Assembly (NCBI RefSeq): GCF_001618425.1 | Contig: NZ_BDCU01000002.1 | Location: 1 to 61,945 of the forward strand | Source: Nocardia fusca NBRC 14340 | Lineage (GTDB): Bacteria; Actinomycetota; Actinomycetes; Mycobacteriales; Mycobacteriaceae | DNA: 61,945 bases | Direction: 5' to 3' | Shown here: piece after piece, positions 17,447 to 24,953 of the stretch | Layout of the letters: every line of letters begins with the position of its first letter | Numbering within the stretch: the stretch's first letter is position 1 | The notes under the pieces: generated by a model | Told to the model about the DNA's origin: nothing | The model's input: the letters and a program-made list of their open reading frames with translations, nothing else | The model's database searches: none | Program-made: the position numbers and the translations under genes

Positions 17447-17689
17447 TCACGGACGCGAATCCGGGCCCGGTCCGCCGGGCCGGCCCGGGCCACCGTCCGG
17501 ATGTTCCGGCGGAACCACCTTGCGGGCGGCTTCCTTACCCTTCTGGATCTTGTCGGAGTACTTCCCCTTGGTCTTCTGGTCGAGGAAATCCCCGGCCTTG
17601 TCGACCGCCTGGTTGATCTTGTCCGAGTTCTTGGCAGCTGTCTCCTGCCCCTTGCCGACCAGGTTCTTCAGGTTCTCCATCAAGCTCAT
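17447..17689 (-). CDS. MT0933/Rv0909-type small protein, second paralogue with Gly/Pro tail
   Basis: An 80-residue paralogue of the 60-residue protein on the other side of ligD. The shared core reads NLKNLVGKGQETAAKNSDK, then INQAVDKAGDFLDQKTKGKY and SDKIQKGKEAARKVV; the extra tail is Pro/Gly-rich (PPEHPDGGPGRPGGPG). Start ATG 17689 follows GGAAGGAATCGGCT; a second ATG at 17680 is possible. Like its partner it lacks an adjacent toxin gene. It lies 34 bases downstream of the metallohydrolase gene and 50 upstream of ligD, so all may be co-transcribed. Confidence 0.78.
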   Translation of the reverse strand: MSLMENLKNLVGKGQETAAKNSDKINQAVDKAGDFLDQKTKGKYSDKIQKGKEAARKVVPPEHPDGGPGRPGGPGPDSRP

Positions 17690-17723
17690 AGCCGATTCCT
17701 TCCCTGTCACTGTGCGGAAGTGT

Positions 17724-18872
17724 TCACTCCATATCTTCCCACCACCGGCGCTCCGGCGGGAGGTCGTGCAGATCGAGCCGCTGTCCGGGCACCGGTACCA
17801 CGATCTCGGTATCCACCGCCGCGGCCGCGTCCACCAGCCGACGGACCGGTTCGGCCCAGGGATGAGGCGCGAGGTTGAACGTCGCCCAATGGATCGGCAC
17901 CAGGACGCCGTGCTCCGGTTCACCGAGGCACAGATCGGCGTGCGCGCGCACCGCCTCCTCCGGATTCATGTGGATATCGGCCCAGTGCGGGTCGTAGGCG
18001 CCGATCGGCAGCAGGGTCAGATCGAACGGACCCCACTGCGCGCCCGTGGCCGCGAACGCCTTGGTGAATCCGGTGTCTCCACCGAAGTAGGCGCGATGTT
18101 TCGGGCCCACCAGCGCCCAGCCCGCCCAGAGCGTGGTGTTGCGCACCAGTCCACGACCGGAGAAATGCCGGGCCTCGGCACAGATGATGGTGAGTTCGGG
18201 GCGGTCACCGTCGGCCGCGGACAGCGAATACGAACAGTTCCAGTCCAATTCGACGATCCGCGCCTCCGGTACGCCCCAGTGCCGCAGATGCGCGCCGACA
18301 CCGATCGGCACCACGAAAACCGACTGCTGGGTGCGAACCAGCGTGGCGATGGTGTCGGCGTCCAGGTGGTCGTAGTGGTCGTGTGAGATGACCACCGCGT
18401 CCACCCGCGGCAACTCCTCCAGCGCGACCGGGGCGGGATGGATACGGGACGGGCCGACCAGCCGGGAGGGCGAGACGCGCTCGCTCCACACCGGATCGGT
18501 GAGCACCCGGTACCCGTCGATCTCGATCAGCGCGCTGGCATGCCCGTACCAGGTGACCGCGAGATCGGCGGCCACACCCGGATGCTCGGGCCGGGCCAGC
18601 GGCACCGCGTCCTTCGGCCGGCCCGCGCGCATACCGGCCACCATGGACAACAAACCGGTCGGGTTCTCGCGCACGACGATCGGGGCCGCGGGTTCGGTGT
18701 TGTGGAATTGGCGGTCGCGATAACTTCGCGCCCCCGTGGCGGTGGGCGCGATGGCGGAGACGGAGGCGCCGAGCGCGGCCGGCAATCCGTCCAGGGCTCG
18801 GGCCACCCAGCCGAAGACGGTCATTCCGGCGAGACCGGCCGCCGCGGCGGCGACAGTGCGGGCCTTCATCAT
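17724..18872 (-). CDS. MBL-fold metallohydrolase (NAPE-PLD/Rv0906-like), exported or membrane anchored
   Basis: A 382-residue metallo-beta-lactamase-fold hydrolase. The N-terminus, MMKARTVAAAAAGLAGMTVF, looks like a signal peptide or anchor. Catalytic zinc motif SHDHYDHLD, then ARHFSGRG, FGGDTGFT and the final IHWATFNL match the lipid phosphodiesterase/UlaG-like group that includes NAPE-PLD and mycobacterial Rv0906. ATG 18872 is chosen because it overlaps the stop of the echA6-like gene (AAATGATGA), giving tight coupling as in the Rv0905-Rv0906 neighbourhood. The substrate, perhaps a phospholipid or lactone, is inferred from family only. Confidence 0.85.
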   Translation of the reverse strand: MMKARTVAAAAAGLAGMTVFGWVARALDGLPAALGASVSAIAPTATGARSYRDRQFHNTEPAAPIVVRENPTGLLSMVAGMRAGRPKDAVPLARPEHPGVAADLAVTWYGHASALIEIDGYRVLTDPVWSERVSPSRLVGPSRIHPAPVALEELPRVDAVVISHDHYDHLDADTIATLVRTQQSVFVVPIGVGAHLRHWGVPEARIVELDWNCSYSLSAADGDRPELTIICAEARHFSGRGLVRNTTLWAGWALVGPKHRAYFGGDTGFTKAFAATGAQWGPFDLTLLPIGAYDPHWADIHMNPEEAVRAHADLCLGEPEHGVLVPIHWATFNLAPHPWAEPVRRLVDAAAAVDTEIVVPVPGQRLDLHDLPPERRWWEDME

Positions 18873-19594
18873 TTGCCCACGAACTTGGCGGGACGCTTCT
18901 CCTGCCGGGCCTGCCTGCCCTCTTCCGCATCCGCGCTGGACCATGCTGCCTCCAAAGCGGCCTGCTGTTCGCGGTTGGCCGGATCTCGGGTGCCGTCGTC
19001 GTTGAGTTCGAGTTTCAGGTGCCGCAGCGACAGCGGCGCCAGCTCGGCGATGGATTTCGCCCAGCCCTGGGCGTCGGCCACCGTGCCGAGCCGATTCGCG
19101 AAACCGAATGTGTAGGCGTCGGAAGCCGAGATCGGCTCGGCGGCGAGGAGCACGGTCCGGGCGGGGCCGCCGCCGATCAGCGAGACCAGCCGGCGCGTGG
19201 TCCAGCGGTCCACCGAGATGCCCAGTTTCGCCGCCGGTATGGCGAGGTAGGAGTCCTGGGCCATTACCCGCAGATCCGCCGCCATCGCCAATTGCACGCC
19301 CGCGCCCAGCGCCGGACCGTTCAACGCCGCGATCACCGGAACCGGCATGGACTCGACCTCGTGCAGCATGTCCAGCAGGGCGTCGAGAAACTCGGTGGAG
19401 TACACACCGTCCAGATCCGCACCCGCGCTGAACACCGAGCCGCTACCGGTGATCACGATCGCCCGGGAATCGAGGCGGGCGTTGGACAGCACCTCCCGCA
19501 GCCGGATGACCAGGTCCAGGTTCAGCGCGTTACGCCGTTCCTCGCGTTGTAGTTCGATGGTGACGACGTCGCCGTCACGGCTGACCCCGAGCAT
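18869..19594 (-). CDS. echA6: EchA6-like enoyl-CoA hydratase/isomerase family protein
   Basis: Crotonase-fold protein of 241 residues, close in length to M. tuberculosis EchA6 (243). The oxyanion-hole regions are visible as FSAGADLDGV and ALNGPALGAGVQLAMAADLR. Position 2 of the usual catalytic Glu pair is not conserved (SVDRWTTRRL), consistent with EchA6, which is known to lack hydratase activity and to bind acyl-CoA for mycolate synthesis. ATG 19594 follows GGAAGGACACAC. Its neighbour is coupled, and accD3 lies nearby as in mycobacteria, which supports the assignment. Confidence 0.85.
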   Translation of the reverse strand: MLGVSRDGDVVTIELQREERRNALNLDLVIRLREVLSNARLDSRAIVITGSGSVFSAGADLDGVYSTEFLDALLDMLHEVESMPVPVIAALNGPALGAGVQLAMAADLRVMAQDSYLAIPAAKLGISVDRWTTRRLVSLIGGGPARTVLLAAEPISASDAYTFGFANRLGTVADAQGWAKSIAELAPLSLRHLKLELNDDGTRDPANREQQAALEAAWSSADAEEGRQARQEKRPAKFVGK

Positions 19595-19710
19595 GTGTGT
19601 CCTTCCCCGCTGAACGAATACCGATACAACCGCCGATAACGAGGCGCTACTGCCACTCTGCCACAGGAGCGTGACCGGCCCGGGGAAGCTTGTTGATGCG
19701 CTTCCTCGAT

Positions 19711-19767
19711 GGTCGGGGCCCGCCCCGGTTCTGGAGCGACAGAGCGAAGGAGCGCAGCGACTGAGCG
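19711..19767 (+). repeat. Direct repeat copy A (46 bp exact) in intergenic region
   Basis: The 46-bp core 19723-19768 (includes TTCTGGAGCGACAGAGCGAA and then GGAGCGCAGCGACTGAGCG) recurs exactly 180 bp downstream. The flank GGTCGGG(G)CCCG is also similar. The core is itself built of GAGCGA/GAGCGC-type short repeats, like the dispersed REP-style intergenic elements of Nocardia and relatives. Confidence 0.85.
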
Positions 19768-19890
19768 CGTGCGGTCGACCGACCATAGACCGGCGACCGT
19801 TGAGCACTTACAGAGTCGTGAACCTGCCCAGGCTGGTCGAGGCGCACGTCCGACGACACCTTCCGTCTACTCCGGATGGTCCACGTCCGC

Positions 19891-19948
19891 GGTCGGGCCC
19901 GCCCCCGGTTCTGGAGCGACAGAGCGAAGGAGCGCAGCGACTGAGCGC
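19891..19948 (+). repeat. Direct repeat copy B
   Basis: Second copy, identical over 19903-19948. The surrounding 19595-20031 stretch contains no supported gene. Downstream of copy B lies a short run of GAAGGCGCGCC units (about 19988-20013), again of low complexity. Confidence 0.85.
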
Positions 19949-20031
19949 CGGAGTGAAGAACCGGGGTCACAGGGCCCCGACCCGCGCGCCGAAGGCGCGC
20001 CGAAGGCGCGCCGATATACACAGAGCCCGGT

Positions 20032-20889
20032 TCAGTTCTCCAGGCCGAAAGCGAACGTTTCCGGGTCGGCGCCGGTGCGGGACCCGGAGTTCAGCGCGGA
20101 GATCGCCTGCACCTGATCGGCCGACAGCTCGAACCCGAGAATGTCGAAGTTCTCCACGATCCGGGCCGGGGTCACCGATTTCGGGATCACCACGTTGCCG
20201 AGTTGCAGATGCCAGCGGATGATCACCTGCGCCGGCGTGCGGTCGACCTCACCGGCGATCCGGGTGATCACCGGATCGTCGAGTACGGTGCCCTGCCCGA
20301 GCGGACTCCACGCCTCCGTGGCGATGGCGTGCTCGGCGTGGTAATCGCGCAGTTCGGGCTGGGTCAGCCGGGGATGCAACTCGATCTGGTTCACCGAGGG
20401 GGTCTCCCCGGTTTCGGCGATGACCCGCTCCAGGTCCGGGATCCGGAAATTGGAGACCCCGATGGAACGGACCCGGCCGTCGGCCTTCAGACGCTGGAAC
20501 GCGCGGAAGGTGTCCACAAAACGATTAGCGGCGGGAACCGGCCAGTGGATGAGATACAGGTCCAGGTAGTCGAGCCCGAGCCGCTGCATACTCGCGTCGA
20601 ACGCGCGCAGGGTGGAGTCGTAACCCTGGTCGGCGTTCCACAGTTTCGTGGTGACGAAGACCTCGTCGCGGGGTAGGCCGAAATGCCTGATGGCACGGCC
20701 TGTGCCCTCTTCGTTCTCGTAGATCGCCGCGGTGTCGATACTGCGGTAACCCGCGTTCAGCGCGGCGGTGACGGTGTCGAACACCTGGTCCGCCGGAACC
20801 TGGAACACCCCGAAACCGAGCTGTGGGATCAGACTCCCGTCGTTCAACACGATCGGAGGAACTACACCGCTCTCACGTCTAGTGGTCAC
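20032..20889 (-). CDS. Aldo/keto reductase (AKR5-type)
   Basis: NADPH-dependent oxidoreductase, about 285 residues, TIM-barrel AKR. The catalytic tetrad is readable: Asp and Tyr in SIDTAAIYENE, Lys in FVTTKLWN, His in YLIHWPVP. The cofactor region is IPKSVTPARIVENFDILGF. It resembles 2,5-diketo-D-gluconate reductase-like enzymes of actinobacteria and probably reduces small aldehydes such as methylglyoxal. GTG 20889 is preferred to the upstream 20925 because the family N-terminus (VPPIVLNDGSLIPQLGFG) follows shortly after. It is transcribed away from the XRE regulator. Confidence 0.93.
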   Translation of the reverse strand: MTTRRESGVVPPIVLNDGSLIPQLGFGVFQVPADQVFDTVTAALNAGYRSIDTAAIYENEEGTGRAIRHFGLPRDEVFVTTKLWNADQGYDSTLRAFDASMQRLGLDYLDLYLIHWPVPAANRFVDTFRAFQRLKADGRVRSIGVSNFRIPDLERVIAETGETPSVNQIELHPRLTQPELRDYHAEHAIATEAWSPLGQGTVLDDPVITRIAGEVDRTPAQVIIRWHLQLGNVVIPKSVTPARIVENFDILGFELSADQVQAISALNSGSRTGADPETFAFGLEN

Positions 20890-20970
20890 CGCCTCGACGG
20901 TAGAAGCGCTTCGGCGGCAGGTCAACGAACAGGCGGTACGTGTCCATCGACCGCTCGGCTACGGATCTAC

Positions 20971-21008
20971 TTGACATATCGTTGTGTTTTTACAACACTT
21001 CATTGTGT
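20971..21008 (+). promoter_or_regulatory. Promoter and paired inverted repeats for the XRE gene
   Basis: TTGACA (20971-20976) and AACACT (20994-20999) are 17 bp apart, and the GTG start of the regulator lies seven bases further, so the transcript is probably leaderless. Two inverted repeats overlap this promoter: GTTGT-N6-ACAAC (20981-20996) and ACAC-N6-GTGT (20995-21008). They are good candidates for autoregulation by the encoded helix-turn-helix protein. Confidence 0.65.
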
Positions 21009-21285
21009 GAGCCCAGTAAGGCGCGGGGAAACACTACCGATCTTCAATCGGATCGCAGTACTGCGGGCCGAACACCGGATGTCGCGAGCGGCCCTGGCCG
21101 AAGCGGTGAACGTCAACCCCCAGACGATCGGCGCGCTCGAACGCGGCAACCACTACCCGAGCCTGGACCTCGCCCTGCGGATATGCGAGGTGTTCCGGCT
21201 GCCGGTGGAGGCGGTGTTCTCCCGAACCGAATTCACCCCCCTATCGGCCGAGGTGTACTCCCGCGAGAAAGGACAGCAGCCATGA
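21007..21285 (+). CDS. XRE-family helix-turn-helix regulator
   Basis: Small Cro/C1-type DNA-binding protein of 92 residues. The helix-turn-helix reads MSRAALAEAVNVNPQTIGAL with ERGNHYPSLDLALRICEVF, typical of the short YozG-like regulators that sit beside a membrane protein gene. GTG 21007 is chosen from promoter spacing. Its TGA overlaps the next ATG (CCATGA), so the regulator and membrane protein are made together. It likely controls its own two-gene operon; the signal is unknown. Confidence 0.87.
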   Translation: MSPVRRGETLPIFNRIAVLRAEHRMSRAALAEAVNVNPQTIGALERGNHYPSLDLALRICEVFRLPVEAVFSRTEFTPLSAEVYSREKGQQP

Positions 21286-21830
21286 CCGCCGCCACCGAAC
21301 CGACCACCCTGCTCGACCGATACCGAGCCCGCCGTGTCCGGCGCTGGCTGATCCGGGAGAAGCAGATCGCCGGGATGCTGCCGGGCTGGCGCACCGCCCC
21401 GCGCCGCCGAGCCCTGGTGGTCGTGGTGATCGTCGCGCTCACCGTGCTCTTCGTCACCGGCCTGCTCTGCGCCTTCGGACTCGTTTGGGCGGCACTGTTC
21501 GCCGGCCTCAGCGCACTGGTCTTCCTACCGTCCTGGACGATGCTGCGGATCGTCTCGCAGGTCCAGGACAACGCGCCGGCCGAAACACTGGACGAACTGG
21601 AGTTCGCGCAACGGGAGACCGCCCGGTCGTTCGGTCTCACTGTCACCCAATCCCTGACAGTGCTTCCGATGATGTATCTCATCTGGAGCGGCGCGCTGTT
21701 CCCGGAGGCCGACGCCTTCCGCACCGCCTACGCGGGCGGCGTGATGGTCCTGGCGACCGTGCTCGCCGGAGGTTGCGCACCGGCGATGATCCTGGCCTGG
21801 AATCGCTCGGACGCGGAACCGGAGAACTGA
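21282..21830 (+). CDS. Small membrane protein coupled to XRE regulator
   Basis: A 182-residue protein with four likely membrane helices (about residues 45-65, 68-90, 125-145 and 150-172) and a basic N-terminal cytoplasmic stretch (DRYRARRVRRWLIREK). Between the helix pairs lies an acidic, soluble segment (ETLDELEFAQRETARSFG). No family is securely recognised, but pairs of a short XRE protein and such a membrane protein are widespread in Gram-positives, where the membrane partner is thought to modulate the regulator. The ATG is preceded by GAAAGGACAGCAGCC. Confidence 0.75.
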   Translation: MTAATEPTTLLDRYRARRVRRWLIREKQIAGMLPGWRTAPRRRALVVVVIVALTVLFVTGLLCAFGLVWAALFAGLSALVFLPSWTMLRIVSQVQDNAPAETLDELEFAQRETARSFGLTVTQSLTVLPMMYLIWSGALFPEADAFRTAYAGGVMVLATVLAGGCAPAMILAWNRSDAEPEN

Positions 21831-21951
21831 GCGACGGCAGCGGACCCACCGTGGCCCGGCTCCGACCCGCGCCGAAAGCCCGGCCCCGACGGCCCGCACG
21901 TCCGGACCCGAGACCTCTGGCGCAACTCTCATCCGGCACGAGACCCGGGAC

Positions 21952-23502
21952 TCACCCGGTGCTCGATTCCGGCGGTCGGCCAGGTCCGTTGTTCCGGTCC
22001 GGTACTCCCAACCGGCGGTAACGGCGCTGCCGACTCGCCCGCAGTTCGGCGGGCGACTGCGCGCTCAGCCGGGCGAGTTCGGCGGCGATCGCCGCGACGG
22101 TGCGACGAGCGAATTCGACCGGCTCGTCGGCGGCGTCGGGGAACTCCGGCACGATACGGTCCACGATCCCGTCGGCCAGCAACTCGGCCGACCCGATACC
22201 TTGTGCCGCGGCAAGTTCCGGTGCGTGCGCGGTATCGCGATGGACGATGGCGCTGGCCCCCTCCGGCGGCAACGGCGCGAGCCAGCCGTGGGTGGCCGCC
22301 AGCACTCGGTCCGCGGGCAGCAGCGCGAGCGCACCGCCGCCGGTCCCCTGGCCGAGCAGCATCGAAACCGTCGGCGTATCCAAGGTCACCAGATCGGCCA
22401 GGCACCGGGCGATCTCGGGCGCCAGCCCCCGCTCCTCGGCCTCTCGGGAGAGCGCGGCGCCGATCGTATCGATGACCAGCACCAGCGGCAGCCGGAGTTC
22501 GGCCGCCAGTTGCATGCTGCGGCGCGCTTCGCGCAGCGCCGCCGGGCCCATGGTGTGCTCGGGGTCCTGATGGGCGCGGTCGTGCCCGAAGACGACACAC
22601 GGCCTGCCGTGGAACCGCGCGAGGGCCAGCACCACGGTGCGATCGGTTTCCCCTTGGCCGGTGCCGCTGAGCGGAACCCGCTGGGTGGTCCGGCGGAGCA
22701 GGTCTCGCAGCCCCGGCCGGTCCACCCGACGGGAGGCGAGTACCGAATCCCATGCTCCGGCAGGGGATTCGGGGCCCGGGATCTGCTGAGCAGCAGCGGG
22801 TTCCGTATCGCCGGGTAAACGCACCTGCCCGCTGAAAACGCTCAGCGCGCGATGGGCGATACGCCGGAACACCGGTACCTCGACGACCCCGTCGATCACG
22901 CCGTTGCGGTAGAGGTTCTCCGCCGTCTGCACACCGTCGGGAAATGGATGACCGTAGAGCGCCTCGTACACCCGGGGCCCGAGGAACCCGATGAGCGCGC
23001 CCGGCTCGGCAAAGGTGATGTGCCCCAGCGACCCCCACGAGGCGAACACGCCACCCATGGTGGGGTTGCGCAGGTACACGATGTACGGATGGCCGGCCGA
23101 TTTGTGTGCCGCCACCGCCCCGGCGATCTTCACCATCTGCACGAAGGCGAGGGTGCCCTCCTGCATCCTGGTACCGCCGGAGGTCGGCGAGGCGACCAGC
23201 GGCAGCCCCAGTTCGGTGGCACGTTCGACCGCGGTGACGATCCGCTCGGCGGCGGCGACCCCCACCGAACCGGCCAGGAACCCGAACTCGCACGCGATGA
23301 CCGCGATGCGGCGGCCGCGTAACAGTCCCTCCCCGGTGAGCACCGACTCATCGGTTCCCGCCGCCGCGCTCGCCCGAGCGAGCGCGGACCGGTACTCACC
23401 GGTCCGCGCCACATCCAACGGCGCGGAATCCCAGCTCACGAAGGAGCCCGGATCCAGCAGCGCCTCCAGTAGTTGCCGGGAGCCGATTCGCGACGACGTC
23501 AT
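21952..23502 (-). CDS. accD3: AccD3-like acyl-CoA carboxylase carboxyltransferase (beta/alpha fused)
   Basis: Carboxyltransferase of an acyl-CoA carboxylase, moving CO2 from biotin to acetyl- or another acyl-CoA. About 516 residues from ATG 23502. The N-terminal crotonase-like half holds GLLRGRRIAVIACEFGFLAG and SPTSGGTRMQEGTLAFVQM; the C-terminal half holds LPLVLVIDTIGAALS, GGGALALLPADRVLAA and the final EGASAIVHRDTAHAPELAA. Both halves in one polypeptide and no zinc finger agree with mycobacterial AccD3 (Rv0904c, about 495). A biotin carboxylase subunit is not in the window. The 121-base gap to the XRE pair (convergent) shows no strong terminator. Confidence 0.88.
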   Translation of the reverse strand: MTSSRIGSRQLLEALLDPGSFVSWDSAPLDVARTGEYRSALARASAAAGTDESVLTGEGLLRGRRIAVIACEFGFLAGSVGVAAAERIVTAVERATELGLPLVASPTSGGTRMQEGTLAFVQMVKIAGAVAAHKSAGHPYIVYLRNPTMGGVFASWGSLGHITFAEPGALIGFLGPRVYEALYGHPFPDGVQTAENLYRNGVIDGVVEVPVFRRIAHRALSVFSGQVRLPGDTEPAAAQQIPGPESPAGAWDSVLASRRVDRPGLRDLLRRTTQRVPLSGTGQGETDRTVVLALARFHGRPCVVFGHDRAHQDPEHTMGPAALREARRSMQLAAELRLPLVLVIDTIGAALSREAEERGLAPEIARCLADLVTLDTPTVSMLLGQGTGGGALALLPADRVLAATHGWLAPLPPEGASAIVHRDTAHAPELAAAQGIGSAELLADGIVDRIVPEFPDAADEPVEFARRTVAAIAAELARLSAQSPAELRASRQRRYRRLGVPDRNNGPGRPPESSTG

Positions 23503-23574
23503 CCGAGCCGCCCGTTGGCGCCCCACACCGCAACTGTCCACACCGGCACGGCGACCAGTATGACGGCAGCCGGA

Positions 23575-24177
23575 TCAGTAGCCCCGGGTGACCTTCTGCA
23601 GCGCGTACTCGGTCAGCCGCACCAGCGCCTCCTTGGCCGGTTCCCGGCGGCGCGCGTCGATCGGCATGATCGGCACATCGGCCGGCACGGCCAGCGCCTG
23701 CCGGATGTCCTCGATCGGGTACTGCGGGGCGTCGTCGAACTGGTTGAGCGCCACGAGGAACGGCAGATTGCGCGCCTCGAAGTAGTCGACCGCCGCGAAA
23801 CTGTCCTCCAGCCGCCGGGTGTCGATCAGCACGACCGCGCCGATCGCACCACGGATGAGGTCGTCCCACATGAACCAGAAACGGTACTGGCCGGGAGTGC
23901 CGAACAGGTACAGCACCAAATCCTCGGCCAGGCTGATCCGGCCGAAGTCCATGGCCACCGTGGTGGTGGATTTGCTCTCGATACCCGCGAGACTGTCGAT
24001 CCCGGCGCTGGCATTGGTCACCAGAGCCTCGGTTCTCAACGGGACGATTTCCGAAACTGCCCCCACCAGCGTCGTTTTGCCCACGCCGAACCCACCTGCG
24101 ACCACGATCTTCGCCGAAGTCGGCTTGGTCTGGCGGGTATCGACCTGTGCCGTCGAATCATATACGCCGGAGTCCAC
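23575..24177 (-). CDS. Conservon GTPase (CvnD type, MglA-like)
   Basis: Small Ras-like GTPase, 200 residues, fourth gene of the conservon. P-loop GGFGVGKTTLVG, switch II LYLFGTPGQYRFWFMW and the guanine motif ALNQFDD (the usual NKxD altered to N-Q-F-D, as in this family). In conservons the GTPase is thought to work with the sensor kinase-like protein, the roadblock protein and the DUF742 protein as a membrane-associated complex resembling a eukaryotic G-protein system. The start overlaps the DUF742 stop by 20 bases. Confidence 0.92.
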   Translation of the reverse strand: MDSGVYDSTAQVDTRQTKPTSAKIVVAGGFGVGKTTLVGAVSEIVPLRTEALVTNASAGIDSLAGIESKSTTTVAMDFGRISLAEDLVLYLFGTPGQYRFWFMWDDLIRGAIGAVVLIDTRRLEDSFAAVDYFEARNLPFLVALNQFDDAPQYPIEDIRQALAVPADVPIMPIDARRREPAKEALVRLTEYALQKVTRGY

Positions 24178-24532
24178 TGAGAACCCTTTCGATCAGCTCG
24201 CGACGTTCATCGTCGCTGGAATCGTCTTTCAATGTCGCCGAAACGCGGACATGCCCGGCTTCGATCAGGTCCGCTACAAGTACACGCGCCACCCCGATCG
24301 GTATACCCAGTCGAGCCGCTAGTTCGGCGACCGACGGCGACTCCCTGCACAACTCGACTATCGAGTTTTCGATATTGCTCAGTTCGTACTGGCGTTCGAG
24401 CGAAATGGGATGGGACGCGACGAGAGCCTCGAGCGCCAACTCGACCTTCGGTCGGGTACGACCGGCGGTCAGCGAGTACGGGCGCACGAGACTGGGCTCG
24501 GAGCCTCCCACGCGGTGATCCTCTATGTCCAT
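24158..24532 (-). CDS. DUF742 protein (CvnC type)
   Basis: A 124-residue protein with the DUF742 beginning SLVRPYSLTAGRTRPKVELA and a winged-helix-like end (SVAELAARLGIPIGVARVLV). It lies seven bases after the roadblock gene and overlaps the GTPase gene, keeping the fixed conservon order. In Streptomyces this component interacts with the other Cvn proteins. Its length is normal for the family. Confidence 0.92.
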   Translation of the reverse strand: MDIEDHRVGGSEPSLVRPYSLTAGRTRPKVELALEALVASHPISLERQYELSNIENSIVELCRESPSVAELAARLGIPIGVARVLVADLIEAGHVRVSATLKDDSSDDERRELIERVLSGLRRI

Positions 24533-24539
24533 CCCACCA

Positions 24540-24953
24540 TCAGGAACCCATCGTGACGCGTGGAGTGGCCTGAACTGTCTGGCCTACGCGTTCGACCAAC
24601 AAAGCCATCTCGTAGCCGACCTGTCCGATATCACAGGACGTATTGGTCAGGACCGCGAGATAGGACCCGTCGCCCACCGCCATCAGCAGCAGGTAGCCGT
24701 GCTCCATTTCGACGACGGACTGCAGAACCGTGCCGCCTTCGAACAGATTGGACACACCCACCGAGAGACTCGCCAGTCCGGCCGTGACCGCCGAAAGCTG
24801 CTCGGCCCGGTCGACCGGTAGTTGGGCACTCGCCGCCATCAGCAGGCCGTCGGCCGAGACCAGAACGGCATGGGCTACGCCAGGAACCTCGCCTGCGAAG
24901 TTCGAAACCAGCCAATCCAACTGACGGTTCGTACCACCTAGTTCGGGGTTCAT
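24540..24953 (-). CDS. Roadblock/LC7 domain protein (CvnB type)
   Basis: A 137-residue roadblock-fold protein, possibly acting on the GTPase, as MglB does on MglA. The pattern [31 protein letters not shown] then [19 protein letters not shown] is typical. The ATG overlaps the kinase stop (ATGA). An expected partner of the kinase C-terminal region and the GTPase. Confidence 0.93.
   Translation of the reverse strand: MNPELGGTNRQLDWLVSNFAGEVPGVAHAVLVSADGLLMAASAQLPVDRAEQLSAVTAGLASLSVGVSNLFEGGTVLQSVVEMEHGYLLLMAVGDGSYLAVLTNTSCDIGQVGYEMALLVERVGQTVQATPRVTMGS

Noticed and set aside
16083..18386. Long plus-strand open frame opposite ligD and its neighbours
   Set aside because: It crosses several real minus-strand genes and has His/Arg/Gly-rich composition typical of antisense shadow.
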